Positions 1 to 8,484 of a DNA stretch of 56,912 bases are shown here, one piece after another. How positions within the stretch are numbered: position 1 is the first letter of the stretch; each line of letters begins with the position of its first letter. Under the pieces are notes generated by a model. That model ran no database searches. It was not told where the DNA came from and saw only the letters and a list, made by a program, of their open reading frames with translations. Made by a program: the position numbers and the translations under genes. Source of the DNA: Parapedobacter soli (lineage in GTDB: Bacteria; Bacteroidota; Bacteroidia; Sphingobacteriales; Sphingobacteriaceae); the NCBI RefSeq assembly GCF_025460835.1, contig NZ_JAMXAY010000034.1:1-56912 (forward strand). The letters are read 5' to 3'.

Positions 1-41
1 AAATACCGTGAAAAGGTGCTAAAACTTTAAAAGCGAAATCC

Positions 42-98
42 CTGAAAAGCATTACTTTTGGTGAATACAATCACTGAAAAACATTACTTTTGGTGAAT
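42..98 (+). repeat. 25-bp direct repeat pair carrying two -7 boxes
   Basis: Two 25-base copies at 42-66 and 74-98 differ at one base and are offset by 32 bp. Each contains TACTTTTG (53-60 and 85-92), a perfect match to the Bacteroidota -7 consensus TAnnTTTG. No clear TTTG -33 element sits 19-21 bp upstream of either. They could be tandem promoters for the antitoxin gene downstream, or simply a recent small duplication. Confidence 0.5.
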
Positions 99-157
99 TG
101 ACCCATAGTATGATAAAACGAATTATTGAAAAATCAGGCAACGCGGCCGTGGTGACA

Positions 158-171
158 TAATAACGTTATTA
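158..171. promoter_or_regulatory. 14-bp palindrome upstream of antitoxin gene
   Basis: The perfect palindrome TAATAACGTTATTA ends 18 bp before the antitoxin ATG at 190. Type II antitoxins commonly bind palindromes over their own promoter, so an autoregulatory operator is the natural reading. This is inference from position and symmetry. Confidence 0.4.
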
Positions 172-189
172 ACAGATTAGGGATTTAAC

Positions 190-441
190 ATGGATATTCA
201 AGCTGAAAAACTAGGTATTATCCGTTGGCTGAGTACTCTCGATGACAGAAAATTGATTAGCCAACTAGTATCTTTAAAAAACTCCACTACAAAACAAGTT
301 AAATTGAACTTAAGTACGGAGGAAAAGGAGGCCGTCGATGCCGCCTTGAAATCTGCCGAAGAAGGACGTGTCATATCGCACGAAGATGTAATGGCCAATA
401 CAAGAAACAAATACCCGAATCTGTATCATAATAAACGGTAA
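190..441 (+). CDS. Addiction-module antitoxin (RelB/ParD-like, PF09720 type)
   Basis: A small 83-residue protein. The C-terminal half, with the run LSTEEKEAVDAALKSAEEGR and then VISHEDVMANTR, resembles the unstable addiction-module component family (PF09720) that pairs with RelE/ParE/YoeB-type toxins. In that family the N-terminal half binds DNA and the C-terminal half neutralises the toxin. The start of a toxin-like frame follows five bases after the stop codon, which is normal antitoxin-toxin spacing, but that toxin is broken. The gene is therefore probably an orphan antitoxin. A 14-bp palindrome lies just upstream. The family call rests on remembered similarity, not on a search. Confidence 0.65.
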   Translation: MDIQAEKLGIIRWLSTLDDRKLISQLVSLKNSTTKQVKLNLSTEEKEAVDAALKSAEEGRVISHEDVMANTRNKYPNLYHNKR

Positions 442-446
442 TTTCG

Positions 447-500
447 ATGAGGCTCACCTGGACTCAAGATGCCGTAAGTGACTATCACCACAATAAACCC
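447..500 (+). pseudogene. 5' remnant of a YoeB/ParE-like toxin gene
   Basis: The frame beginning at 447 encodes MRLTWTQDAVSDYHHN, which matches the typical start of YoeB/ParE-fold toxins (a Trp in the first strand, then an acidic stretch ending in Asp-Tyr). After about 16 residues the similarity stops. The rest of the frame has no toxin features and runs antisense into the 3' end of the next gene. The catalytic C-terminal half is absent, so the toxin is inactive. Confidence 0.5.
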
Positions 501-538
501 CAAAAGACTCAAATTTTAATTAGCTGTTCCCACCTCTG

Positions 539-1846
539 CTATTTCCGCAGTCTCGAAAAAAGCCATTCCCGAATCTTTACCTGTTGTTCGGGATATGTCC
601 AATGCCCGGTCTCCTGCACCAAATACAATTCTTTCGGTGCCTGTATCTTATTATAAGCCGAATAGTATGACGTGGGCGGACAGGTTTCATCGTTATAACC
701 CCAGGTATAAAAACCCGGTACGTTGACCGACCGCGCGAAATTGACAACATCATAATACGCGGAAGTCTTGATTTTTTCTTCCTTCGCCATGAACGGCGCA
801 TTGGATGCATTGAACATATGCGGCCAGCCACCCGCACGGCCGTGGAGGTAGCCTGTCAAATCACAAAGGGCCGGATATAGCGACACGAGGTACTTTATCC
901 GGTTGTCCAATGCCGCAGTCACAATCGATAACGCTCCACCTTGGCTACCACCCCAAACCGCTAAGTTACTGCCGTCGAATTCAGAAAGTGAAACAAGGTA
1001 ATCCACGGCCCGCACACAGCCGAGGTACACCCTTTTATAATAATATTCATCGCGGTCATCGAGGTTGAAAAACTGGTAATTCTTCAACGATGCGGCCCGC
1101 AGATCATTATACAGACCCGTCTCATAAACAACCGGAATACCGTGGATACCGATTTGCAGGGTGATGATACCCTCTTCTGCCAAATCCACAATACCGTAGT
1201 ACGGCCGTATTCCCGCACCCGGCACTTGCAACACCGCGGGATACTTGCCAGGGGCTTTAGGCTTAGCAAGGATACCGTAAAGACGGCTACCGGTCTCGTA
1301 GTTCTGGATATTCACCTGATACACATCCACCTTCTCCGTACAGCGATCGGGCAGCAAGGTCAGCTTCGCATCCATGGGGACTTTAGCTGCCTCAGCTTTC
1401 GCGTTGTTCCAAAAGTCCCAGAAGTCATCCGGCAGCTGCTGCGTGGGCTGGATATTTTCCGGTGCGTAGCCGGCAGTAGCTAATCCCCGGTAGGTGGTAC
1501 CATCAACCGAGATACGCGCTTCGCAGCGCAAGAACCCGGGATCGCTCAGCTTGCCTTTCACTTGCGCCTTACCGTTTTTCAATATGACCGTGCCCTGGTC
1601 GGTCGGCGGCATCTTTTCGAGACCCAAGGTGTATGATACTTCCACGTCAGCCATCGGCACCTGATGCTTCAATAGCTGTATCGTGAATGTTGCCTCTTCC
1701 CCGGGTGTATACGTCCAATCCGGTTTATCCGGCGACACCAGCACCTGTATGGGGTGCGGCGGCCGGGATTGAGCGGAAGCAACCGGCGAAAGGCAGCAAA
1801 GCGCGCAGGCAAGTGCGATGACGCGGATGAAAGAAAGTCTGTTCAT
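539..1846 (-). CDS. Acetyl xylan esterase / cephalosporin-C deacetylase family esterase
   Basis: A secreted alpha/beta hydrolase of 435 residues that probably removes acetyl groups from a glycan. Residues 1-25 are a signal peptide ending in ASA. About 110 residues with an immunoglobulin-like look follow, then the AXE1 domain from about residue 137, opening with PDDFWDFWNNA. The catalytic triad is visible: Ser301 in GGSQGG, Asp386 in YNDETCP and His415 in ETGHWTYP. An upstream in-frame ATG would add 30 residues before the signal peptide, so the ATG at 1846 is chosen. It is the last gene of the minus-strand locus, 126 bp after the susD stop. An esterase next to a NagX-type acetyltransferase and SusC/D fits removal of acetyl decorations; the substrate is not known. 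Confidence 0.85.
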   Translation of the reverse strand: MNRLSFIRVIALACALCCLSPVASAQSRPPHPIQVLVSPDKPDWTYTPGEEATFTIQLLKHQVPMADVEVSYTLGLEKMPPTDQGTVILKNGKAQVKGKLSDPGFLRCEARISVDGTTYRGLATAGYAPENIQPTQQLPDDFWDFWNNAKAEAAKVPMDAKLTLLPDRCTEKVDVYQVNIQNYETGSRLYGILAKPKAPGKYPAVLQVPGAGIRPYYGIVDLAEEGIITLQIGIHGIPVVYETGLYNDLRAASLKNYQFFNLDDRDEYYYKRVYLGCVRAVDYLVSLSEFDGSNLAVWGGSQGGALSIVTAALDNRIKYLVSLYPALCDLTGYLHGRAGGWPHMFNASNAPFMAKEEKIKTSAYYDVVNFARSVNVPGFYTWGYNDETCPPTSYYSAYNKIQAPKELYLVQETGHWTYPEQQVKIREWLFSRLRK

Positions 1847-1972
1847 GATAGCTGAAAAATAATCGTATGTAAATTTATCTTGGTAGACGAAAATACAATT
1901 TTCCACACCATTGCCATACAATTTCTTCAAAAACACGTGCGCGCTATCCTTTTATCGACGAAAACACTTCGA

Positions 1973-3643
1973 TTACCAAGGTTTACCCGTTCCTTGAATC
2001 ACCCATGGTTTAGACCAAGCACTGTTCTTATTGTCAGCCTGCGAATGCGAGGTTACTTCCAATCGTTCCAATGCTGCTTCAGCGTTTTGGCGATTAACAG
2101 ATAATTCGTCCTGCATATAATAAAACCTAACAGGAAGCACATCCCTTAAAGCTACCGGGCCTGCTACCAACTCGGGGTATCCCGTGCGGCGGAAATCAAA
2201 CCAAGCCTCAGTAGCCGCTGTCCAGCTGGCGATCCACTTTTGTTCGATAATTTGCTTTACGGTTCCTTCATAAGCTACCCCCTCATTTTCTATATAATCA
2301 CCATAAGAGCCACCTACTGTCCAAGCTTCCAATGATTGCTTGATCCCTTCGTTATAATAATCCTCCCCATTTCCTACAGACCAACCCTTCACTGCGGCTT
2401 CGGCCAAAATAAAGTTCACTTCAGCAGCAGATAGCAGACGAACTTTCAAAAGTGGGCCAGAGGCGTCCTTATAGATGTCGTTCAGGAAAGATACATGGGG
2501 GTTGTACGACAATTGCCCTGGTGTAGGATTTAGGTTGTAGGCCGAGGGCAGTGCAGACCAACTGGGTGGTATGCCTACGTAATCCGCATCCTGATCGATT
2601 GCAACTGCCCCTACCTTATCCGGCGATAGGTATCGTACACCATCCCTGATTTCGTCCGTACCCGCCGGCAAGCTCGCATCCATCTTCAATGGGACCTCCA
2701 CTTTATTCGCCCACTTGAAAAGTCGGGGATCATTCAATGCCTGCATGTAGTCAACCAACGTTGAACACATCTTCAATCGCCTATAATTACTGCCGGCGTC
2801 AACATCAAATTGTATGTTATGCGGCCAGGAATCCGAGGCCGAGTTACCTAGGAAGGGCATCGTTGCATCGTCGGCGGCAACAGTGATAATGGGGTATTGA
2901 CCCGGATTACCCACTATTTTCTCAATCCCCGCTTTTGCGACCTCAGGCATTTTTTCGGCGATGCGCATATAATACCGCAGCAACAACGAATTAGCAAATT
3001 TGCGCCACTGCTCAGGCTTACCGCGGTAGTATACATCGGCGTTTGCGACAATCCCGGTGTAATCGGAAGCCGACTTAGACAACAACCCGTTCGCCTGCTC
3101 TAGTTCGCCGATGATCCCCGTATAAATCGTTTCCTGGGTATCAAATTTGGGCAACATGTATTCTACCCCACCCTCATCTCCTTTTAGCGCATCCGTATAT
3201 GGCGCATCGCCCCATAAATCCGTAATCAAACCAAACATAAATGCACGCATCACCAAGGCCACTCCTTGGTGGAATTCCATCCCCTCTTCAGACGCACGTT
3301 TGTATAACAGCGTATTGTTCCGAAGCACGTCATAATACCCGTTCCAACTTTGGTTGCCACCCCAGTCATAGTCATTATGGCCACTTGCCCAAGCGTCCTT
3401 TTGTGTGTGCTGTACCACACCCGCAATGTCCTGGTATCCTAGATTAAGATATATTTTGGCACTCTCCGTTAATACGGTCGGCAGCACCAGATTAGGGTTT
3501 ACATTCTCTTCACTGGCACCATTGGGGTTGATATTCAATTCCGTCAGGTCTTTACACGCCCCAAAAAACAGGAACGCGAAACCCATTCCTAACACGCGAA
3601 ATGTCCCAAAAACCCATTGTCTATTTATTTTAATCGATTTCAT
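1973..3643 (-). CDS. SusD/RagB-like nutrient-binding lipoprotein (SusD-like_2 type)
   Basis: A surface lipoprotein of 556 residues that would cap the SusC channel and capture the oligosaccharide. The N-terminus is a lipoprotein signal with lipobox FGAC, followed by the KDLTELNINPNGASEENVNP stretch typical of the SusD-like_2 family. Internal features include LWGDAPYTDAL and the C-terminal AATEAWFDFRRTGYPEL, the usual signature of the helical TPR part. The start lies 12 bp after the susC stop, so the two genes are translationally linked. The family call is firm; the ligand cannot be read from the sequence. Confidence 0.92.
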   Translation of the reverse strand: MKSIKINRQWVFGTFRVLGMGFAFLFFGACKDLTELNINPNGASEENVNPNLVLPTVLTESAKIYLNLGYQDIAGVVQHTQKDAWASGHNDYDWGGNQSWNGYYDVLRNNTLLYKRASEEGMEFHQGVALVMRAFMFGLITDLWGDAPYTDALKGDEGGVEYMLPKFDTQETIYTGIIGELEQANGLLSKSASDYTGIVANADVYYRGKPEQWRKFANSLLLRYYMRIAEKMPEVAKAGIEKIVGNPGQYPIITVAADDATMPFLGNSASDSWPHNIQFDVDAGSNYRRLKMCSTLVDYMQALNDPRLFKWANKVEVPLKMDASLPAGTDEIRDGVRYLSPDKVGAVAIDQDADYVGIPPSWSALPSAYNLNPTPGQLSYNPHVSFLNDIYKDASGPLLKVRLLSAAEVNFILAEAAVKGWSVGNGEDYYNEGIKQSLEAWTVGGSYGDYIENEGVAYEGTVKQIIEQKWIASWTAATEAWFDFRRTGYPELVAGPVALRDVLPVRFYYMQDELSVNRQNAEAALERLEVTSHSQADNKNSAWSKPWVIQGTGKPW

Positions 3644-3655
3644 CGCTTTTATCCT

Positions 3656-6600
3656 TTAGAAGTTAACACCTAATTTAAAACCGATCGGCATAACCCAGGG
3701 GGTTACGTTATAACGTTCGATTCCTTGTTTGAACTGGGTCCCGGCTTGTGCGCCGCTCTCCTGTTGGAAGGCCATTTCAGGATCGATACCGATCTTTGAT
3801 TTGGTCCATAAAATGATGTTCCTACTATATACGGCAATATTGGCGTTGCTTATACCCAAGCGGCGCACAAAGTTGGTGGGTAGGTCGTAGCCCAGCGAAA
3901 TTTCCCGTAATTTAATATACGATGCATCGAACAAGGCCGCCCGCATAAAGTTCCAGGGATAGTTATCACTATACGGGATATATTGGGTTCCTTCACCGCC
4001 CAGATTTTCGGTATAGCCTACGATATTACCGTCGCCATCGTACTGGGCAATCACACCGGGATTAAATACACCACCGTAGGGGTACGCCTGCCCCTCGTAA
4101 TTGAAAGGGAAACCGCCCATCTCCGCGGTAGGCCCGCCAACAATGTTGAACCGGTTCCCACGGACCACGATCAGATCATTATCAATCAGGTAGTTGGCAA
4201 GCTCGGTGCCTGTCATGCCTTTCGGGTCAATCAAATTGTCCAAGAATCGCTGGGTCATTAAATCCGATTCTGAGTACCGATACGTTTGCGAAACAAAATC
4301 CCCCCCAAAACGCATATCCAATGAGAAGTTCAACGAAAAGCGTTTGTAACTTAACGAAGACATCATTCCCATCGAGAAATCGGGGTTGAAATTCCCAACT
4401 TTATTGGTTGCGTTGTTCATCCCCACATCTTGCCATGAGCCCTCGTCGTCAAGTATCGGCCAACCATAATATTTCGAATTCGGATCGGTAACCGTTACCA
4501 GCTCTGCGTCATACAGATCACCGATTTCTTGTCCTACATAGGTCCGCGCACCGCCTTTAGCATCGCCCCATAAATCATAGAATTCCAGCCCCTCACTCAG
4601 TTCCATAATCCGTGTTCTATTGCGGTACCAATTTAAGCCGACATCCCACCGCCAATCGTTTGTTAGCACGGGCGTGCCACTCAGTGCCAGCTCAAAACCA
4701 CGGCTACGCAACAGCCCCGCATTGATATTCTTTGACGTGAAACCGCTAGACCCCGGTAACTTGGCTGGAATAATCTGGTTCTCATTATCCAATTGATAAT
4801 AGGTGCCCTCAAAGCGCAGGCGATTGTCCCACAGTGCCAAATCCAAACCATATTCATAAGAAGTAGCAATCTCGGGTTTGAGATCGGGCAGCAGCATATT
4901 TCCTGGCTTCGTAAGCCGTGTCACATCACCCCAGGCTCCTGCGTTGGCCAGCACATTAATGAGGTTATACGGTCCTGTATCGTTTCCAGCTCGCGCCACC
5001 CCGCCACGTAATTTCAAAAGGTTTACTTGTTGCGGCAAACGGAATATTTCGTCTACCAATACGCTGAGGGATGCCGACGGGTAGAAATAGGATCGATTGT
5101 TTTCCGGCAACGTACTGGACCAGTCATTACGGGCTGTCAAATCGAGATAAACCATGTCATTGAACCCAAAATTCACCAGTCCATAGACGCTGTTCACCGC
5201 CTTCTCAGCTAGGTAGCTACCGTAGTTCAAGCCCGATGGACTGATATTCGACAACGTATATAGGCCCGGCACCACCAAACCCGATCCTCCTTTGCTGGAA
5301 TTGCTTTCATCCCGGTTTCGTACATAAAGGGTATTACCACCGGCCGAAACCGATAGGTCAAGCCAATTCACGCGCCGTTTATAGGTAGCTAAGAAATCGA
5401 TATTCTGTTCCTGCCGGTGTAAATTCATTATTCCATAAACACCTTTGGCGTCATTGGTATAACTGTACGGGATTTTAGACTCCCGTTGTTCCTGGTAAGT
5501 ATCGAGTGCGTACCTCACCATCAAATCTAAGTTGGAAGTAATCTGCCAATCCGCCCGGACATTTCCAAACACCCGATCGCGGACGAATGAATTATTCACG
5601 CCGTATGCCAGAAAGTAGGGATTATTCTTTTCACCAAGCGCTGTGGTAAACTGCTCAATATTCTCCTTCCCTTCTACCCAATAATTTTGAAGGTCGAGGA
5701 TATTAACATGCGGTGATACTTTATAAGCCCATTCCAACGGATTTGCCCCCCTATTGTTTGCCGGCCGGTTATCCGACCCGTTTCTGCTGAAGTCTATATT
5801 GGACGAAATGGAAAAATTAGGATGCAGCTTCAACGTCGAGCTCATGTTAATCGAATTGCGCGAAAGGTCTGTGTTCGGAATGATACCGCGATTGGCCATA
5901 TTTGAATACGAAATCCGATAATTCATCTTTTCGGAGTTATTGGCAATCGACACGCCATTGGTCGAAGTAATACCCGTTTGCACAAAATTCTTAACGTTAT
6001 CCGGGTATGATTTCAATTCTGTGGGTATTCTATTCCCGTTTTCATCCAGCGGACTGTTCCATTGTATGGCTTTATACCCTTTGTCCAACTCGGGGCCTAC
6101 GCCTCCGGCAGATCCCTCTTCAATCTGCAAGATACCACCCGGATAAGGACTGAACTCAGGGGTAAACGGAAAGATGCCCGTGGCAAACTGGCTATGCATG
6201 TCCAAATAGCGGTACGGCATATCAAACACCGTATTGCTGGTTACCGATATCGTCATTTTATTGACGCCGGCTCCTGATTTCGTGGTGATAAGGACTACCC
6301 CGTTGCCCGCTCTGGAACCGTATAACGCAGCAGCACTCGGACCTTTCAAAATGGATACACTTTCGATGTCGTCCGGATTCAAGCTGGAAATAGCGTTCCC
6401 ATAATCCACCTTGTTGTCATTACCCATCTGCGATACATTATTCAGTGTATTCGCTATTGGTACGCCGTCTACGACAAACAAGGGCTGGTTGTCGTTAACC
6501 AGCGACGTAGCTCCCCTTATCACCATACTGACAGAAGAGCCTGTGCCGCCTGTGGAACTGATCGCCACCCCGGGCACCTTCCCAGCCATACCGCTCAACA

Positions 6601-7048
6601 CGTTCTCATTAGCTACACGCGATAGCTCCGCGCCATCCACCTTACCCACGGAATAACCCAGCGACCGCTCTTCCCGTTTGATGCCCAACGCCGTAACCAC
6701 CACTTCTTCCAAGGCTTCCTCACTAGGCTTCAATTCCACATTGACCACTGATCTGCCGCCGACCGCAATGGTCATGGTTTCATAACCCAACGCGTTAAAT
6801 ACCAACGACGCTCCCGCAGGCAGGTTATTAAGTACATAACGCCCTGAACCGTCCGTGGATACAGCCTGCTCCGTGCCTTGGACATTAACGGTTACCCCCG
6901 CGACCGGACTCCCATCGGGACCTGTAACAACCCCCGATACATTCGTTTGGCTCTGCGCCTGCACGTCTACACCGAACAACAAGACGATGACGACGCAAAA
7001 CAAGACTCCAAACCACTTTTTCCTAATTGTAAATTTTCCTATTTCCAT
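3656..7048 (-). CDS. SusC/RagA-family TonB-linked outer membrane transporter
   Basis: A TonB-dependent oligosaccharide importer of 1130 residues. It has a signal peptide ending near residue 31, a carboxypeptidase-D-regulatory-like beta-sandwich (about 35-115, VSGVVTGPDGSPVAGVTVNV), a TonB-box-like EEVVVTALGIKREERSLGY around 112-130, a plug domain with GVPIANTLN and SVSILKGPSAAALYGSRAGN, then a beta-barrel ending in aromatic F. No STN signalling domain precedes the plug, and no ECF sigma/anti-sigma pair is in the window, so regulation must come from elsewhere. It lies between nagX (91 bp upstream) and susD and is predicted to be transcribed from the operator-promoter near 8312-8377. Confidence 0.95.
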   Translation of the reverse strand: MEIGKFTIRKKWFGVLFCVVIVLLFGVDVQAQSQTNVSGVVTGPDGSPVAGVTVNVQGTEQAVSTDGSGRYVLNNLPAGASLVFNALGYETMTIAVGGRSVVNVELKPSEEALEEVVVTALGIKREERSLGYSVGKVDGAELSRVANENVLSGMAGKVPGVAISSTGGTGSSVSMVIRGATSLVNDNQPLFVVDGVPIANTLNNVSQMGNDNKVDYGNAISSLNPDDIESVSILKGPSAAALYGSRAGNGVVLITTKSGAGVNKMTISVTSNTVFDMPYRYLDMHSQFATGIFPFTPEFSPYPGGILQIEEGSAGGVGPELDKGYKAIQWNSPLDENGNRIPTELKSYPDNVKNFVQTGITSTNGVSIANNSEKMNYRISYSNMANRGIIPNTDLSRNSINMSSTLKLHPNFSISSNIDFSRNGSDNRPANNRGANPLEWAYKVSPHVNILDLQNYWVEGKENIEQFTTALGEKNNPYFLAYGVNNSFVRDRVFGNVRADWQITSNLDLMVRYALDTYQEQRESKIPYSYTNDAKGVYGIMNLHRQEQNIDFLATYKRRVNWLDLSVSAGGNTLYVRNRDESNSSKGGSGLVVPGLYTLSNISPSGLNYGSYLAEKAVNSVYGLVNFGFNDMVYLDLTARNDWSSTLPENNRSYFYPSASLSVLVDEIFRLPQQVNLLKLRGGVARAGNDTGPYNLINVLANAGAWGDVTRLTKPGNMLLPDLKPEIATSYEYGLDLALWDNRLRFEGTYYQLDNENQIIPAKLPGSSGFTSKNINAGLLRSRGFELALSGTPVLTNDWRWDVGLNWYRNRTRIMELSEGLEFYDLWGDAKGGARTYVGQEIGDLYDAELVTVTDPNSKYYGWPILDDEGSWQDVGMNNATNKVGNFNPDFSMGMMSSLSYKRFSLNFSLDMRFGGDFVSQTYRYSESDLMTQRFLDNLIDPKGMTGTELANYLIDNDLIVVRGNRFNIVGGPTAEMGGFPFNYEGQAYPYGGVFNPGVIAQYDGDGNIVGYTENLGGEGTQYIPYSDNYPWNFMRAALFDASYIKLREISLGYDLPTNFVRRLGISNANIAVYSRNIILWTKSKIGIDPEMAFQQESGAQAGTQFKQGIERYNVTPWVMPIGFKLGVNF

Positions 7049-7139
7049 AACGATTCACTTTGGTTTATTCGATTATCCATACTTGATGCTTTGATGAGTT
7101 TCGACGTCGCAAAAAAAGTTGTTGCTTATTAAGTTGCCA

Positions 7140-8222
7140 TTAGATTTTGATAAAGATTTGCCTTTTATAAAGCACGTAAATGGGGATGTAGCATAAGGCG
7201 CAAATACCGATTGCCCAAAGCAGGGAAGCGACCTCAGCCCCACCCCCGTTGATGAAATGATGGCCATACCACGTGTTGACTGGTTCCAAGAGCTCAGGGA
7301 GCACCCCACCGATGACGTATGCCGTTATCGCGTTAGCCCCGAATACGACCCCAACCTTCGCCCAAGCGCTTAACTTCAATACCTCGATAACGAAAAAAAG
7401 CGACCCGAACACCATGGCGGCCAAGCCGGCGGTATATAACACATAGGAACTTGTCCACAGATTCTTATTGATGGGAAACACCCATCCCCATGCCGAGCCA
7501 ACGATGAAAGCCGACAATCCCCCCAAATACAACCAGATTACTTTCCGCTCGTATGACATACCATCAATTGCTAAAAGCTTTCCGGCCAACATCCCGGAGA
7601 TCCCGGTAGCAATTGCTGGAAAAGTACTGAGTATACCTTCCGGATCCCACGTGCCCTGCCACATCGTGCCCGGTATGAGCAAGCCATCAACCCAGGCGGC
7701 AAGATTTTTGCCCGGTTCCAATACGCCTATACCTACGCCCGGCACAGGCACCAGTAGCATCGCAGCCCAATACAGGAGTAGTAGGGCACTGCCAATGATG
7801 GCCTGCTGTTTCCAGGTAGTATACAAGTAAAGCAATGCACATACTAAAAACACGACCGCGATCCGTTGCAGCACGCCTGGAATGCGTATATCCTCGAAAG
7901 CGAAGTCTGGAAATAATCCCAAGAAAATCCCAATAAGAAAGATAAGGGCTGCGCGTTTCAGGGTCTTTCCCACCAGCCCCGCTTTCGACCGGCCGGCGTC
8001 GAGCATCTTACGGTAGGAAAGCGTAATGGAAATACCGACGATAAAAACAAAAAAGGGAAAAATACAATCAGTAGGTGTAATACCATGCCAAGATGCATGC
8101 CGCAACGGCGCATACACATACTCCCACGAGCCCGGTGTGTTCACGATAATCATTGCTGCTATCGTAAATCCCCGGAACGCATCCAAGGAAACCAAACGCC
8201 CAACTCCCGTATTTTTTGTCAT
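7140..8222 (-). CDS. nagX: NagX/HGSNAT-like transmembrane acyltransferase
   Basis: A polytopic inner-membrane protein of 360 residues with about ten hydrophobic segments. The opening VSLDAFRGFTIAAMIIVN and the conserved ASWHGITPTDCIFPFFVF with its single histidine (His46) match bacterial relatives of heparan-alpha-glucosaminide N-acetyltransferase (DUF5009/NagX). In the lysosomal enzyme the equivalent histidine carries the acetyl group across the membrane to an amino sugar. In bacteria these genes recur in amino-sugar or glycosaminoglycan loci, where they are thought to acetylate a periplasmic sugar. The gene has its own upstream region of 262 bp containing a member of the shared operator family. 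The family call is good; the acceptor is unknown. Confidence 0.85.
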   Translation of the reverse strand: MTKNTGVGRLVSLDAFRGFTIAAMIIVNTPGSWEYVYAPLRHASWHGITPTDCIFPFFVFIVGISITLSYRKMLDAGRSKAGLVGKTLKRAALIFLIGIFLGLFPDFAFEDIRIPGVLQRIAVVFLVCALLYLYTTWKQQAIIGSALLLLYWAAMLLVPVPGVGIGVLEPGKNLAAWVDGLLIPGTMWQGTWDPEGILSTFPAIATGISGMLAGKLLAIDGMSYERKVIWLYLGGLSAFIVGSAWGWVFPINKNLWTSSYVLYTAGLAAMVFGSLFFVIEVLKLSAWAKVGVVFGANAITAYVIGGVLPELLEPVNTWYGHHFINGGGAEVASLLWAIGICALCYIPIYVLYKRQIFIKI

Positions 8223-8311
8223 TGCTATTGTATTGCTAATGATTGGTTAGAATCCGAATATACTTGTCGCCCGTTCTTATCGCTGAAAGCGATTACCTTG
8301 TTTTAACTACC

Positions 8312-8377
8312 CAAAAATAGATGGAGTATGCCTATTTTCTTTATACAATATTATCATTTGCATGGCGCATTTTATCA
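8312..8377 (-). promoter_or_regulatory. Promoter with AraC-type operator (site E), upstream of nagX-susC-susD
   Basis: The plus strand at 8312-8319 is CAAAAATA, which reads TATTTTTG on the minus strand, a perfect -7 box. Exactly 21 bases further begins TTATACAATATTATCA (8341-8356), 12 of 16 matching the shared half-site TTATAGGATGTTAGCG. A second, weaker half-site starts 21 bp later at 8362; the string TTATCAT recurs at 8351 and 8372. The operator position was predicted from the spacing in sites A-C and then found. The leader to the nagX ATG is long, about 85 bases. Confidence 0.6.
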
Positions 8378-8484
8378 TGTTACCCAACTAACAACACATT
8401 GATTTACAGAATGTAAAAAAGATTAATAACAGGTAACCACTACATTAATAAACAATGAATTTACCCATAGTCATTGGCCAACGA

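Noticed and set aside
110-160. Sixteen-codon frame MIKRIIEKSGNAAVVT as a gene
   Set aside because: Too short to support as a coding feature; the AbrB/MazE likeness covers few residues. It is mentioned only as an observation.
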